Below, one piece after another: positions 12,521-25,895 of a stretch of DNA of 64,000 nt. The notes beneath the pieces are model-generated. The model worked only from the letters and a program-made list of their open reading frames with translations, was not told where the DNA came from and ran no database searches. The DNA is from Pagrus major. Lineage: Eukaryota > Chordata > Actinopteri > Spariformes > Sparidae. The stretch lies in the NCBI RefSeq assembly GCF_040436345.1, contig NC_133227.1, positions 23,496,671 through 23,560,670 of the forward strand, in the 5' to 3' direction. Position 1 is the first letter of the stretch; the number at the start of each line of letters is the position of its first letter. The position numbers and the translations under genes were made by a program.

Positions 12521-13707
12521 AAATAATGTACCATTTTTTTGAGAGTGAGAACAGAAACACTCAGTGTAGCCGAGACTTCACGGTTAAAAAGCCATGACAT
12601 TTTAAACCAGTTAATACTGAAATTGGTTAACTGCCACATCCCCAGCCATCACCACACCTGGATCCATGAGATAGAGACAGCTGACGTCATTTACCACCAT
12701 TCATTTTCCAAAAAGCAGGACAAACAGTACTGAACTACAGGAGCTGTCGATATCTCAGCAGGTGTTGAAAACACATGAATAAAAATCAAAGTCTCGTGGG
12801 GATGACAAATGTTTGATATTTTAAATGGACAGACGACTTCAATAACTAACAGTATATAGCCAGTTTTTGTTCAAAAAAGAGGAAATACTGTCCTGTATCA
12901 AACATCGAGGGCTTTACAGAGTTATAACATGCTTCCATTATTATCGCAGCACAGAAGTTAACAGCTTGTCTCCTAGCAACATCAGTCAACCACGGAAAAC
13001 GCCCACCCAGAGGCCTGAAGCTGAAACACTGTTTGAACATTAAGTCAAAAAATTGCTGTATCTTCTGTTGAGAAATGGAAAAATATGCGTAACTAACATT
13101 TTTGTTTATACGTCCTCCAAAAAAGAGTGAGAAAAATACGAATTTAGTAACTTTCTGTATAAAATCAAAAGGAAACAGCCGGGAAATATTATTCAAAACA
13201 TCACTAGTAAAACACATTCATCCATAACTACATACTATACAATCTGAGGTTAATGTCACATCACTACCTCTTCATTTTACGATAAATAGCATAATTTCAG
13301 TGACTGGCCAGTATCTGATTTTTAATACACAGGTTAACACCAGCCCAATATAAAATACAGAACAACTTAATTTTTACTACAGCCTGCAGAGCTCCGCTGG
13401 CAGTGGCCGGGGTGTAAACAGTCTGTCTGTTTTCTGCTGCCTGCTTTATGGGACCGGCGGGTCGATGGGCACCTCGGCCATTACTCAACAGGCAGCGGAA
13501 AGCACAGCACCACTTAACAGCTCTTTATCTTTACACACTCAACTGGGGTTAGGAAAGTAAAAGAGGGAGAACGAGGGAAGAAAGACAGATGTTACTCGTC
13601 ATGTAACAGACACACAGCGGCTAAATACTGGACAGTCAGGGTCCGTTTGACCACCTCAGCTGGTGAATGTTTTACATTTGTCAAGTTTATAGCATCTGGA
13701 TGTGATT

Positions 13708-13985
13708 TAAAGAGGTCATATTATGCTTTTTGGGTTTTTGCCTTTCCTTTATTGTGTTATGTCGCATTTTTGTGCATGTAAAAGATCTGCAAAGCGACAA
13801 CGTCAGCAGCATTACATACAGCTGCTACTGCTGTAATGGCGTTATTTTTGATCACACTACCTTGCTCAGAATGAACCGCCCTACTCTGCCTCTGATAGGT
13901 TACATCCTGCCTGTTGAGTAATGCACATGTGCAATTCTCACCAAAGATTGAACAGAGGTAAGATGTCTCACTCGGTAGCTAAAAC
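13708..13985 (+). repeat. Dispersed repeat with GAGGTCATATTATGCTTTTT start
   Basis: It begins TAAAGAGGTCATATTATGC, then CCTTTCCTTTATTGTGTTATG and GTGCATGTAAAAGATCTGCAAAG. The same order appears in the copy at 60.06-60.55 kb. It is a non-coding element common in fish. Confidence 0.6.
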
Positions 13986-14384
13986 AGAGTGTTCAAGACA
14001 CAGTGTAAAAAGGGATGCTGCAGCAATGCACCATATGAGAAAAAATAAATAAATAAATTGTTTGCAATTATCAACATATATCTGTCTCAGCACATTGGTT
14101 CTGGTTTTCCAGGTCTACTACCTGTATGAAATGTTTCATATGGCCAGCAGGGGGTGACTCCACTGGTTTAAAAAATACAATTGTCCAATTGTATGTAAGC
14201 TCATGAGAAAATGACCAAACTTCTCACTTGATTTTCTTACCTCAGTAAACAGTTTCCTAATGAGTTTATGGTCTCAATCGCTACTTCCAAGTGTTCTTCA
14301 ATACAGAACGATGTTAATTTTGTAAGTTTTGGTCTTGATTAGAGTAAAATAGACCAAAAAAACAGGGTATACTTCCAGTTGTGA

Positions 14385-14695
14385 CTATACCTCAACAAAC
14401 AATCAGTTTTATTCTCCATTAATCTGATGTTTCTTTTCTTGATCAATCCATTTGTTGCTTGTTCTATAAAATGTCGGAAAATTGTGAAAAATGTCCAACA
14501 GTGTTTGTCAAAGCCTTCAAATGTCTTCTTTTGTCCACAACCCAAAGATATTCAGTTTACTGTTACTGAGGAGAAAAGACATATAAAGAGATATAATTTA
14601 AAAAAAATCACATTTAAGAAGGTGGAATCAGAAAAAAAAACCTTAAAATCAATTAATCGATTTTTTAAAATACTTGACAACTAATCAGTTAATCA
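14385..14695. repeat. GGGCTGCAAC-type MITE, subfamily A (decayed ends)
   Basis: Internal words AAATGTCCAACAGTGTTTGTCAAAG, CAAATGTCTTCTTTTGTCCACAA and AAAGATATTCAGTTTACTGT match the copy at 34.53-34.82 kb in order and orientation. The terminal GGGCTGCAAC sequence is no longer recognisable. Confidence 0.6.
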
Positions 14696-14799
14696 TTTTT
14701 CACAAACTAAAAACATAAATGGCAAGAACGAAAAAAACAGATATTCACAAATCCGAACAGACTTTACCACATGAAAGTGTTAAAAAGATACTGAATACC

Positions 14800-15055
14800 G
14801 TCAGAGCGCCTCAGTGGATCAATGGTTAGAGAGCCAATAAAGCTCAATATTGCTGCATATTGTTTGTCCTCTGAGAGCTCTGGTTTCCTCCCACAGTCCA
14901 AACACAAGCAGGTGAAGAGAACTGGAGATGCAAAATATTTCTCACAGGTGTGAAATTGAGTGTGAATGTGTTCGTCTGTATGTGTTAGCCCTGTGATACC
15001 CCGGCAACCCGTCCAATATGAGCTGGACTACAGTCCCTCATCCTGGTTTAAACAA
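14800..15055 (+). repeat. SINE-like repeat, degenerate
   Basis: CTCTGGTTTCCTCCCACAGTCCAAACAC, then GTGTGAATGTGTTCGTCTGT and GTTAGCCCTGTGATAC...GGCAACCCGTCCA form a pattern widely dispersed in fish DNA. The family cannot be fixed by eye. Confidence 0.45.
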
Positions 15056-16998
15056 ACATCGGCAACAGAACCAACCTTCAAAAGTCATGTGTGTGTATAA
15101 TTAATGCAGACCACTGCATATACACACTATGGTGTATGTTCAAAGGTGGGAAACAAACGCACACACATACACTTACACACACAGGACACAACCAAGGTCA
15201 GTAATTTGCTGACTCTGCAAAGCTGATTGCTGCAAAAGCAAACTTTTAATCAGAAGCAGAGGCCACTGCAGTGCTCCCTGGAGACCTCTGCTCTCCACCA
15301 GCAGCCCCTCTCACCTTACACAGACCAGCACTGAAGCACTTCCTGTCTCAAATGTGTGTTGGTAAGTGCGAGTCGGCACAACTACGTGAAGCGATGTTTG
15401 GATGTTGCTCCGTGGACCGTTGTCTGACGGGTGCCTCAGTTAAGATCTCTAATCACGTTTTTTTTCCTCTGTCCGCAACAGCATTGATTGGTGGAGTCTG
15501 AGCAGCGGCGAGGGCTCCCTGTGGTGGCCTGCCATCCAGGGATTGGCTCAGGTGGAGGAGTAATAGAGTATCGATCCCCACCCGGCCCTGCAGACACTGA
15601 AGTAATGTGAATATTGTGGCTGAGCACAGCCTAATCATTTACCCTGCTACTGAGAACCTTTCAACCAGCTTCATAGCCCTCCTCAGCATCATCCATCAGC
15701 CTGTGAGAGGAACCATCAGCTACACAGGCAAACACACAACCAAACACACAAGTGTGCAGAAAGACAGAGTAACGCTTTGTTTGTGTCTTTGAGGCCCAAC
15801 AAATAAAGCATATAGTATTTCCAAAGATTGAACATTTTAAAGTTTGCATTGTTTTGCTAACTAGCAGTCTTCTTCTTCTCTGCCTACATTTCTTGCCGCC
15901 ATAAAGTGTCAATCAGTTGACTGGCAAGATACTGTCAGCAGAAATGTGTATCAAAACCTCCACAGGCTACCCTTAAGGACAATGACGGCATGCTAATTCA
16001 GCAGATAAATGGAGCTTACACTATATTTCTGATCGGTTAAGACTTGGAATGGACTAACCTTTTATCACAATATGGTAATTTTACATATTGCGATATTGTG
16101 ATGTAGCACATTTTCAGGATAAAGAATCCAGTGAAACAAAAGATTTTTAAAGCACGTTAATTGGTTAAGATGACGTTGTAGCGATGATACCACAGCACCT
16201 GATCGCTGATTTTGAGTTTTAGGGATGTGTTGATCCAACATTTTCCTGCCTCCAATTCCAAAACCTAAAAACAGTGTGTTTACCAATACCGACATTCTCA
16301 TACAGGTGCTTTAAAATTTAAAATCTGTACACCCAAATGATTGGATCTTCAGGGCTAATTTTTATACATAAGGTAGCCTGGGGCCAGGGACTGCTGTGGC
16401 ATTAAAAACAGAGTTGACAGCCCGCTGTGACTGACTGAATTTACCTGATAGTCAAAACCCTGACGTTTATAGTAATGATATATAGAACGGAGAACGGCCA
16501 TGATGCTTTAAGAAACTCTTTGCCAGTTGAAAAATTTCCATTGTCTCACAGCATGTACCGTCATATTGCCCCACCCTCGCCCAGTCAGGACATAAATAAA
16601 CACAGATCAGTGGAGGAGATGTGGGGAGAGGGAGAGGAGAAGGGCAGCAGGAGGAAGACAGACAGGCTGCGAGACAATGTGAGACAGACAGAGAGGGGGA
16701 GCATTTTATTAGAGCTTGCTCTTTAAGCTCGCACGCTCTGCCACTGGGACTTCATTGCAGCCATAAATATCGCCTAGATGCATCTGAGCAAGGATAACAC
16801 CGAGCAAAACAACCTCTGGGGGGGATTTTAAGCCTGTGAACCTTCACACTGCCTCTGATGACACGACCTCTTCAACATTTACATTCACACTGTGAGGAAA
16901 CTGACTGATTGTTGGGTCAAAAAGGGCTAATTGATTGTGGAAAGTATCTAATTGCGATTATTTCGACTGCAATATTATTGTTCCTTTATTCTCTGTTT

Positions 16999-17192
16999 GG
17001 GCGGCGGTGGCTCGGGAGGCAGAGCTGGTCGTCCAATCATCAGAAGGCTCCCCTGGCTGCATGTCAAAGTATCCTTGAGCAAGATGCGCAAGTCGGCACC
17101 TTGCATGGCAGCCTCTGCCATCAGTGTATGAATGTGTGTGTGTGTGAATGGTTGAATATGACAAGTGTTGGAAAGTGCTTTGAGTGGTCAGG
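16999..17192 (+). repeat. SINE-like repeat beginning GGGCGGCGGTGGCTCGGGAG
   Basis: The start resembles a tRNA A-box region (TGGCTCGGGAG). The middle carries GTATCCTTGAGCAAGATGC and CTTGCATGGCAGCC, and the end reads TGTATGAATGTGTGTG...GAAAGTGCTTTGAGTGG. This order is typical of an abundant fish short repeat. The ORFs on either strand are not genes. Confidence 0.55.
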
Positions 17193-20100
17193 TTAAAATC
17201 ATAATTATTATGTGATTTTGGCAAGAATCTGTAGGAATTAAAGATGTTTTCTAAGAGGTGCAATAAATAAGAATTGCTGTGGAATTCGTACTCTAAACAA
17301 ACAGGTGTAGCGTATCACCAGAGTGACCGCTAACTGCTGCTAACTGCTTCGACTGTAGCTACAAGTCTGGACTCAGAGGACTCAGGAGCTTTGGAGCAGG
17401 ATGGGCTGGGGCTAGCTGGTTAGCATGCGAACTTCATTAATTGTCTCTGCAACACAATACATAGACGTTATAATGTCTATATAATGTAAACATTTGACTA
17501 TTTTGAATGTTTCAACTAAAATTCTTGCACCTTTAAGTCTGTAGGCTGTGATCTGCAGGCCAGGACACATCGAAAGCATAATATTTATGCTTTAGACATG
17601 TCCGGCGTAGTATTTGTGATTTCAAAATTGCATTAGGCAATATTGCGATTTCGGCCTTAATGTAACGATTAGATTCATCAACCACAAATAATCATCATCA
17701 ACACCAATGATACATGTTTGTTCTATCACCACTGCTTTGGAGACATGTCTTCACATGTTCTTTCAAATAAAAAACTTTTTTTTTTTGTATTTTACAGAAG
17801 CTTTTTCGCCTCATTTTCATTCATTTGGGGACATGAGAGCGCAGCAAAGTCTTGTTAAGATGGAGGCTTCTTGCTTCAAACCAAAAATGGAGATTTTCCG
17901 GCACTAAACATAATTACCAGAAGCCCTGAGAGTGGTGGTTAAGAAGAAAGCTCTCTTCCTGCATCAAAGAACTGAGGGAATTGCTGCCTCTCCATGCTTC
18001 TTGTTGATAAAACACCAGCAGGGAACAGTCAGGATCCTCTAGATAAATCAAAATCTAATCTTGTACAAAGTATTCATCCTCTTTTTATATTCATTTATAT
18101 TCTCCAAATGATCAACCATAAAATGTTTCTCAATCAAAATGAATCTCTTCCTACATCACTGCACTTTGTCTCTATTGGAAACATGAAAAGCAGAAAAGTA
18201 AACCTGTCAGGGTTTTGTCTCTTTATTTTGTAGTTTTGTATCTTAATAATACAGCTGCTACAAATTAACTAACCAATCACATTTCACCTCTTTACCAATA
18301 TAGTAGTGATGATTTCAAACAGGTAGAGAGCTGCCAACCATCCGAAAATCAAAATGTTGTTTCCTTAATTGTTGTTAGTTAAATGTATTAGGATTCAAAG
18401 CACTTCCACACTATACTCAGCTGTTGTGCTTCAGTACATTTATTTGCTGTAAACTTATAATGTTGTCACATTAAACTGCCGTTCACTGTTTGACGCTTTA
18501 TGTTCCTCTGAACAGAAATTCTCAGTCCTGCTGTGTGTTGAGCTCTGTTGTAAGCTATTAGCTCCCTTAACCGAACACACTGCAGGACTCTGCTGCCCAC
18601 CAGCGCTAACAGCTAACTAGCCTTCCTCCTGACCATTTCAACTCAGATTTGTTGTTCACAGTTCAGGTCAAAAACTTGTAGCGATCCAAAATCCCGCTGA
18701 CTTCTGATTATTACCACGTTTTCCGAACTTTTTTGCTCATGTGCACTGAACTGCAACATGGCAGCATTATCTATTGTAACCACAATAGACCCTTATTCTA
18801 ACACTAAAACATACAAATAGAAATAGAAAACTAAGCATAGTTCAATATCCAAAATATACATCATCTATTGTATTAACTTCAGTTCTAACAGACCATCCAG
18901 TCATTACAACACACTGACCAAAAAAACAACGTGGCTCTTACAACAGTGGAACATTATCAGGAAACAAAAACAGGTTACGTTCCCAGTCGAAGGTGAGTTT
19001 ACTGCATCTATTCGGACTTTAACATGGCATAATCTTAGTAGGTCTTACGCTGAGTAGCCAGCCAGCGATAGTAAGTAGCGCTGACACACTGCCGCACTGT
19101 GAAAAGAAAGATAACTATGGTAGAAGCATGAGAACACGCGCTCCATTGTAGTCAGCATCTGCTTGAGTGATAGTTGTACATACTACATGTACATAAATCT
19201 CTATTGTTCTGGAGGCAGGAGGAGAAGATCTCTGTTTGTCCCAAACACATTTTCTATCAATCCCAGGAGGACGGGAAACTGGGAACATTGTTGCTCACGT
19301 CAATATAAAATTTTGGACTGGTACAGAACGAACCGACCTGTTCTGTAAGTGCAGTTTTGGAGGTTGTGTTACTTCAGCCGCTGGAGAGTTTGGGAAAGTT
19401 TTTGTGAACATTTTGTCATCTTTTCCTCTCACATCAAGTCAAAGCAGTGAGCCGGCTTTAAATCATTCAGCAGCTGTTTAATAAATTGATATAGTCCAGT
19501 GGCTACTGTTCTCCATTAATATATTATCAAGTGACCCAGTTTCACATGAATTAGTGTATTTAAAATATCGCACAAATTCAACAAGGAGACTAAAGGCTGC
19601 CTGAATTCACACAAAAACAAATGGACTATAGGTTTCAGAATGCCTGGAGACTCAACTTTAAATCTCTGCACCATTTTATAGAATTAAAAACGTATTTGAT
19701 TGATGAAGAAAATAATCGTGCAGGTCCAGACTTCGGAAAACTGCCATGTTTCAGAAGCTGCAGACGTCTTTTAGGGATCCACTGAGATGATTTACCAGTT
19801 TGGATGATGCTGTTTTTTAAAGCGTCCAGTCGCAGCTACATATCACACTGCTGCTGACAGGCTTTTAAAACGGAGAACATTTTCTTTTGAAGCTGCAAAA
19901 AACCCTGAAATTTATGTCTACATTTGGATATTTATAGAAATCTTACACCACTGCACTACAACTTTCTGACGCTTATGTACAGCTGAAATACCGCTATATG
20001 GGTCGCTCCCAGAATCCCATTAATGACTACATCACGTAAGTCCTTCAGGACCATCAACAGCCACCAGGGCAACGGCGGCATCCATCATTTACTAGGGTGG

Positions 20101-21995
20101 ACAGTTTTGACAAGTACGACCTGAAGGATCACATGCTCAATTGCAGCCCTGGGAAACATTCCAACAAGTTTACAACATGCAAGCTACAATTTGTTATTTG
20201 ACATATTTTCGCTCACCTTCACATCAAAACAAACACCTTCTTGCATGTGAGTGCCCCGGAGGACTTCCTAATTTATCTGTAATTTGTGTGGTACAATAAT
20301 TTGTGAACATGTTGCTGTCGCCATTTAGAATCTGACAATCGCTTGTGTGAAACGGGCCCCAGTATCTCTAGGAATCGCCAAAATATTGGACAATTCTGCA
20401 GAATTTAAATTAACATTCATTCCCAATTTAGGAGGTTGTAGAGGCTTTATGTAGTGAAGCAGAAAGTAAGGGTGTGGAGGTCAACGGTGGAGTGTGTCTG
20501 ACATTCGAATAAGAGACGAGACTGATTGAAAAAAACCTGCCAAGTGGAATGAATTGGAATAAATCAGCAATCCGGCGACAGAAGAAAAGCTCAAAACAAC
20601 AGATTGATAAGAACGACCTGACCCTGTTGTTGCCTGATGTTATCTGTAAAAGAAAACAGCAACAACAACAAATTAAAATGGAAGTTTTGCACTAAATAAT
20701 GATACAATGTACTTTTATAACTTGGAAAGTTAGAACTGAAGGTCCGTCTGTAATATAAATCGGGTTCTGCATTTATTCCAAATTCTTATTACAGCGTTTG
20801 TTTTGTGATTTCCTGTTTTATGTTGAAAGCCTCTCCTTCGGTGTCACGTTTCCTTTCGACTTCCTGTCTTTGTCTCTTTCCCCGCTCTGTTTCTATGTAC
20901 CCCTGTGTTTCATTTGTTAATTGTATGTCTGTATGTCAGTGTTTTTCCTTCACTCTTTGTTGGTTCGTACTCCTATTTTGTTCCTTGTGTGTACTGTGTT
21001 TTTGTATTACTCAAGTTTTTCTTGGATTCTCCTTTGCCTCTAACCTGCCTGTCTCTGTGTTTTGTGTTTGGGTCCTTTTTTTGAAGAAACCCAACAGGTT
21101 CAAACAAAGAATACTTGATTTATGGAAAAAAGAGTATCTAGGTTAACTGAAATGTTGCCCTATATATGGGATTATATATTGTTTCAACAGCAAATTAAGA
21201 AAACTGTGTTCAATAATACTGAAAAAATCAGTATCAGATGTGTTCTTATCCAAGTTTTGTGATGTACTGAACTGTGTGTGGAGTTTGAGGGTCTCAAATG
21301 TTTAACCTTGACTGTGCAGAAACGCACCGTACACTGAGTGTGTATGTGATTGTGATATATTAATTGAGCTTTTGTCAAGAACTTCATTAAATTTTGATTG
21401 TTCTGAACATTTCATTCTCTCAAACCCACTCAGTCCCTAAGTAGTTTTATGTTTAACTTCATTATCATGCACTCTCCCCTGAATGAAGCTGCATTGACAA
21501 TGAGCTTTCAGTTACCATCAGGAGGAAGAAATTCAGTATGTGTCTGAGGTTTTTAGTGAATTTGTATTAGTGGAATGACGGCAGAGTGTTGGTGAAACGT
21601 AATTAGTCTTTTCTCCGTTGTTGGAGCTGTTTGGTTAGTTCCATTCAGCTTTTGTTATTAAAGGCCTAGTCAGAACCAAAAGTGCTGCAGCTAAATTCAT
21701 CCATGTGTCTTTTCAAAATACTTGTTCCTCGATCCTTGGTGAGGTAGTTACTACTGACCTGCAGCTAGCGAGCTTAACACCAACTTGCAAGCCAGGACAT
21801 GTCAGCAGTGGTCGATCACAAGCTTGTTGGCATTTTGTTCTCTGGATTGTACATCGCTTCAGTCGATGAAAATATCTATTTAGCAGGAAATAAGCTCTCC
21901 AAGCTAACCAGCTTGCTACTACTCACTAGCTGTCAGCTGGAAAGGTCATTAGCTTCCAAGGTAACGGACAATTCATTAAAAAGACTAAAAATCGA

Positions 21996-23020
21996 ATCCA
22001 GTATTTTTAAACCTGCCCTATATTTACAGTTTTTGTTTGTTTATGATTCATTTTTAGCAAAAGTTTTGGAACAGGTCCAGTAGATCGCCTCAGCTGGCAG
22101 CCGTGACAAGGCTGCAGCATAATCCTTTGGGGAAACTCCGACCGTCAAACTTACGTCTACTGAAAGTGCTTGTTTGTGCCACTGACAGGCTGAGGTTGTT
22201 ATTATAAGTCTCTCACAACATTACAGAAATGTTTTGACTTATAATAAGATCCCTTTTGTAACCAGAAACACGAGTCTTGCTCTTAAATCATGCGAGGTGA
22301 GTTGTGACAGTTGTTGCCTGATCTAGATTGTCAAAATCAGTTAAATATTCCGCCATGACTTTGGAAATAAATTCTTGCTGGCAGTTCCTCTGTTCAGGAG
22401 GCGAGATTTCAGAGCAAGACTTCTCCTTGAAGGAGGCTTGTGTTTCTGGTTACAAAACGGATCTTACTCTTTAACACAAAGGTTTGTTTGTAGGAATCAT
22501 TTCTACAGAATAACAACCTCAGTCTGTCAGTGGCAAAAACAAGCACTTTAAGTCAGGCTTCGAGTTATGATCCGAGTTTTATGTGTCTATAGAATAACTT
22601 ATGTTCTGGGTTGTCCCCAGCATCGGCCATTTTGTAGCTACTCCATACTACTACTTTCTGTTCAATATATTTTATTGAGACAAAACTGGCTGGTGATACA
22701 TGCAGTGAAGAGAATATGGTGAATGCTTCTTTTGGGAAACTTGTTTTTTTTAGCCTGTTTATATCATTATTGTGAATAATACTGATTACATTATAAAATG
22801 CTTGTTGGTGATGTTTTAGCGACCCCCACAGATATGTGATTTTACTGCTTTCATGGGAGCTCAGCTAACATTTCCCACGTAACTCAAACCCTGCTTGTAG
22901 TGGATGTAGGAGACAGTAGGAGTTGCCCCAAGGAAAGCTGAGGCGATGTACTGAGCAAAGCATTTGGTAAGCTACACTTCAAAACATGTAAATACAGGGC
23001 GCAGGTTTAAAAATACTGGA
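21996..23020. repeat. ~1 kb interrupted palindrome (foldback element)
   Basis: Nested mirror segments share one centre near 22.35 kb. TCCAGTATTTTTAAACCTGC near 21998 faces its complement ending at 23020. ATCGCCTCAGCTGG at about 22084 faces AGCTGAGGCGATGT at about 22937. AAAGTGCTTGTTTGTGCC at 22163 faces GGCAAAAACAAGCACTTT ending at 22549. TTTTGTAACCAGAAACAC faces GTGTTTCTGGTTACAAAA, and AGTCTTGCTCT (22273) faces AGAGCAAGACT (22411). The right arm holds about 370 extra bases between 22550 and 22920. No transposase frame is present. Confidence 0.7.
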
Positions 23021-24466
23021 ATTCCCCTTATAAGCTACATTAGCTTCCTGCATTTTGGATTCTCCATGTGAGTCCTTTGCCTCAAAGGTCAGTCAGCACT
23101 GACGAGATGGCCGAAGGCACAAAGTCGCAAGTCAAAGTTCGTTAAAGTTGAATTTAGTTGTTGTTGATTTCACAAAAAGTGTTGCTGTTTCAAATGCTGT
23201 TGTGACCAGGACTTAATACTATGTATGACCTAAAGACGTAGACGCTGACGTCTGTGACACGCAGTGAATCCCGACGTCTTCACAGAACCATTTTAAGTCG
23301 TTACAAACCTCCTTATCTCCTCACACATCACATCTCACTGTACATGTATGTGCTTCTAACAATGGCCTCTACAAGATGACCAAATCAAATATGACTTAGT
23401 TGTGTTGTTAAATAAATATGTGAAGAATTCAAGTCCGAGTCAGCAGCCTTTGTGTACAGTAATTGAATAAAAATCTTTTAAAACTGCTGAGTCAGAAGAG
23501 GCCTGTTTAGCGTTCCTCTCCTCCCGTCAGCGAGGACACAAATTGTGTCCTGACGAAAATGAAAAGGACGCTCCTCCTGCTTTTTCTCCTCTTGACTTCT
23601 TCCAGTTTTCAGTCTGCATGACTGACATCAGCACAGACCAAAACATATAATCTGTGTGACCCAGTTTCCATGGCAATGCACGCTGGCTGTCGCTGCAGCG
23701 GCACACAGGCAGAAGGAGGTTACTCCATCCAGAGCCTCAGCCTGCTGTGTGAGGGGGATAACAGTGGCAGGGGAGTCGGCTCACTAAATCCTGAGGCTCT
23801 GCATCTGATATCATCTGCCACTGAAACATACATACAGCACCGGCTTATACAAGAAGACTAAAGAGTGGAGTGGAGCGACGACTGACGACTACTGACAAAC
23901 TGTTATTTGGTAAATTATTTAGTTAACAGAAGCCATCAAACTCTCTTTCCGGGGGCCTTCGGCACTGACAGCTGAGAGTTTTTAAGGTGCAGGAACTGCT
24001 CCAAATTTACTGTACACCCAGTTTTTTAAAAGTACCTCATCATATTGAAGCACGGAGTTTGGTAAACTGTGTCTCACTGGTTGACCAGGAACAGAGATTT
24101 AGTTTATACAGTCAATGGTCCAATCCTGTCATTTTAAGTGTCTCATATTCAGATAAAAATCCAGATGACATTCAGTAAACTTTCATGTAAACATGGCGTC
24201 TCTGTTAGCCAGATCGTATCCCTAAAAACAGATATTTTAGATATGAATGCTGAATCTGCAGGCAAGGGACAAAATCTTGGTATCAGTAGCATTCTGTTTT
24301 CCGTTTGTAGTCCGGAGTAGTACTGACCGATCACATTTGATTAGGCCTTGTTTGCATGCAGGTAAACCTTTAAGAACAAAAGAGGTTTGAAAGCAATGGC
24401 CGAAATGTAATCTTGGAAACAATCGGCTGTCATCTGATGACGATTTTGCTTTTTGTTGGCTTTTAT

Positions 24467-24640
24467 TTAAAGCAACAAAATGTAACATCCTGGAGAAAGA
24501 CAGTTGATTGCTGAGTCTAATCCCCAGGCCTTTAATTACTGACGCTGGCTGCAGCCCCAAAGAGTCAGTATTTGACAAACTGGGGACGAGACTCAACAAT
24601 CAACTATCTTTCTCCAGGAAGTTACATTTTGTTGCTTTAA
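24467..24640. mobile_element. 174-bp foldback MITE with 60-bp arms and TTAA ends
   Basis: The arms 24467-24526 and 24581-24640 are reverse complements with about 5 mismatches in 60. Both outer ends read TTAAAGCAACAAAATG, so TTAA borders each side. The 54-base loop carries the core shared with 10689-10845. The open frames of 71 and 120 residues that cross it are by-products of the palindrome. Confidence 0.75.
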
Positions 24641-24984
24641 TTAATGGAATTTACACAAAGATATCTGATTTATCGTCCCTGCACTCTAACTCCATTCTCA
24701 CGTCTCAAGTCGCTAGACTGTAAATAATGACTGGCACACGGAAGAGGAAGTCTTGACCTGAATTTCCGTCATCCATTACCTGGATAATCGCTGGCTACAC
24801 TGGAAGCCCCAAAACATTGACAGTTGCCCCCAGAGGCTAAATCATCATCCGAATGTCAAGTAGCATTTACATGTTTAACACTAAGCTAGTTGGAGATCTG
24901 ACATATACAATCCATGAAAATCAAAGTTGTCCTATTCCATTCTGCTAAACCAGAAGAACTAAATAAATAAATAAATGTTTTTTT

Positions 24985-25034
24985 TCTCTGCAGTGTTGTT
25001 TATCCATATAGATTGTTATGGTGTGAGTTGCACA

Positions 25035-25094
<60 letters not shown>

Positions 25095-25545
25095 AACTCT
25101 ACAGAATGCATTTAGGCTCGGACGAGAGGCTAGCTAACTAAGCTAACAAAGCTAGATAACGTTACAGCTCAGCCACCATTAATGTTTACATCTCACTCTG
25201 AGCCAATTTTTCATGAGTAGATGCAAGATTCCTTCGGTGGAAATGAAAACAGTTCCCACATGAAACTGCCCACCACAAGGTCTGTGGATTATCTTGAGTA
25301 ACTGGGTCATCATTTCTGTTAAGTTTCTTAAATAGTGTGCCGTCTAGTTCCATTTTATTCAAGAGAAGACAGACATCTTGATAGTCAACATCTCCAAGAC
25401 TCGGCATCACACACCAGAACAATCTAGATGGATAAATAACACTGCAGGTAAGAGGATAAATACACATTTTTGATTTTGAGATGAAATGTCCCTTTAAATG
25501 AAAAACAACAACATAGCATTTTGTCTCAGCTGCTTGAGAACCCAA
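24985..25545 (-). repeat. Dispersed repeat copy with inverted partner around (TA)n
   Basis: On the - strand this reads AAAGGGACATTTCATCTC, then TGCAGTGTTATTTATCC, TGACCCAGTTACTCAAGATA and ATCCACAGACCTTG, matching the copy at 440-790. The + strand at 24992-25032 repeats GCAGTGTTGTTTATCC...TAGATTGTTATGGTGTG, so a small part exists in both orientations on either side of the TA run. The 119-residue - strand frame is part of this repeat. Confidence 0.65.
25037..25095. repeat. (TA)n microsatellite
   Basis: About 28 TA units with a single interruption near 25074. Likely unstable in length. Confidence 0.95.
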
Positions 25546-25730
25546 ACATTACAGTTTCCCGCATTATAACTGTGTCATGAACTAACCTCCAGACTAAACT
25601 ACTGTATTCATTTTCTAACTTTAGGGCCTGAAAGTCGTCACAAAGCTCTATCAGCCATCAGCAGCCTCAAACCATCAATATCTATCAGTTCTTATCAGCT
25701 GAAAGTCTTCCACTGCACACAGCGACTTAC

Positions 25731-25895
25731 CCGAGGCCTCTTCCAGACTACACGCCCGATCCTGTTGCCCTGGTAGAAGAGCGAGTCATCGGTGGCGGGG
25801 AAGCGGGGGTCCTCAAAGAGTAGACCACTCTGCAAGCACTGTCTCTTCAGGGTGGAGTACTGCTGCCCCTCGAAGGCCTTCACTGAAGTGAACAT
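25731..25895 (-). CDS. capn5: Calpain-5 type protease, first coding exon (partial gene)
   Basis: This - strand exon starts at the ATG at 25895 and ends at CGG followed by a GTAAGT donor at 25730. It encodes 55 residues in phase 0, and a CTCCAG or CTGCAG acceptor lies within 10 bases upstream of the ATG. The peptide begins MFTSVKAFEGQQYSTLKR and contains LLFEDPRFPATDDSLFY and VVWKRPR. This is the N-terminal anchor segment ahead of the catalytic core in calpains, and it fits CAPN5 best (MFS.VK start, LFEDP.FPATDDSL.Y); CAPN6 differs at these places. CAPN5 is a non-classical calcium-dependent cysteine protease with a C2-type C-terminus in place of EF-hands. The catalytic exons are not in the window and must lie left of base 1, which would place omp inside this gene's intron in antisense. 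The 'a' or 'b' teleost paralogue cannot be decided. Confidence 0.88.
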
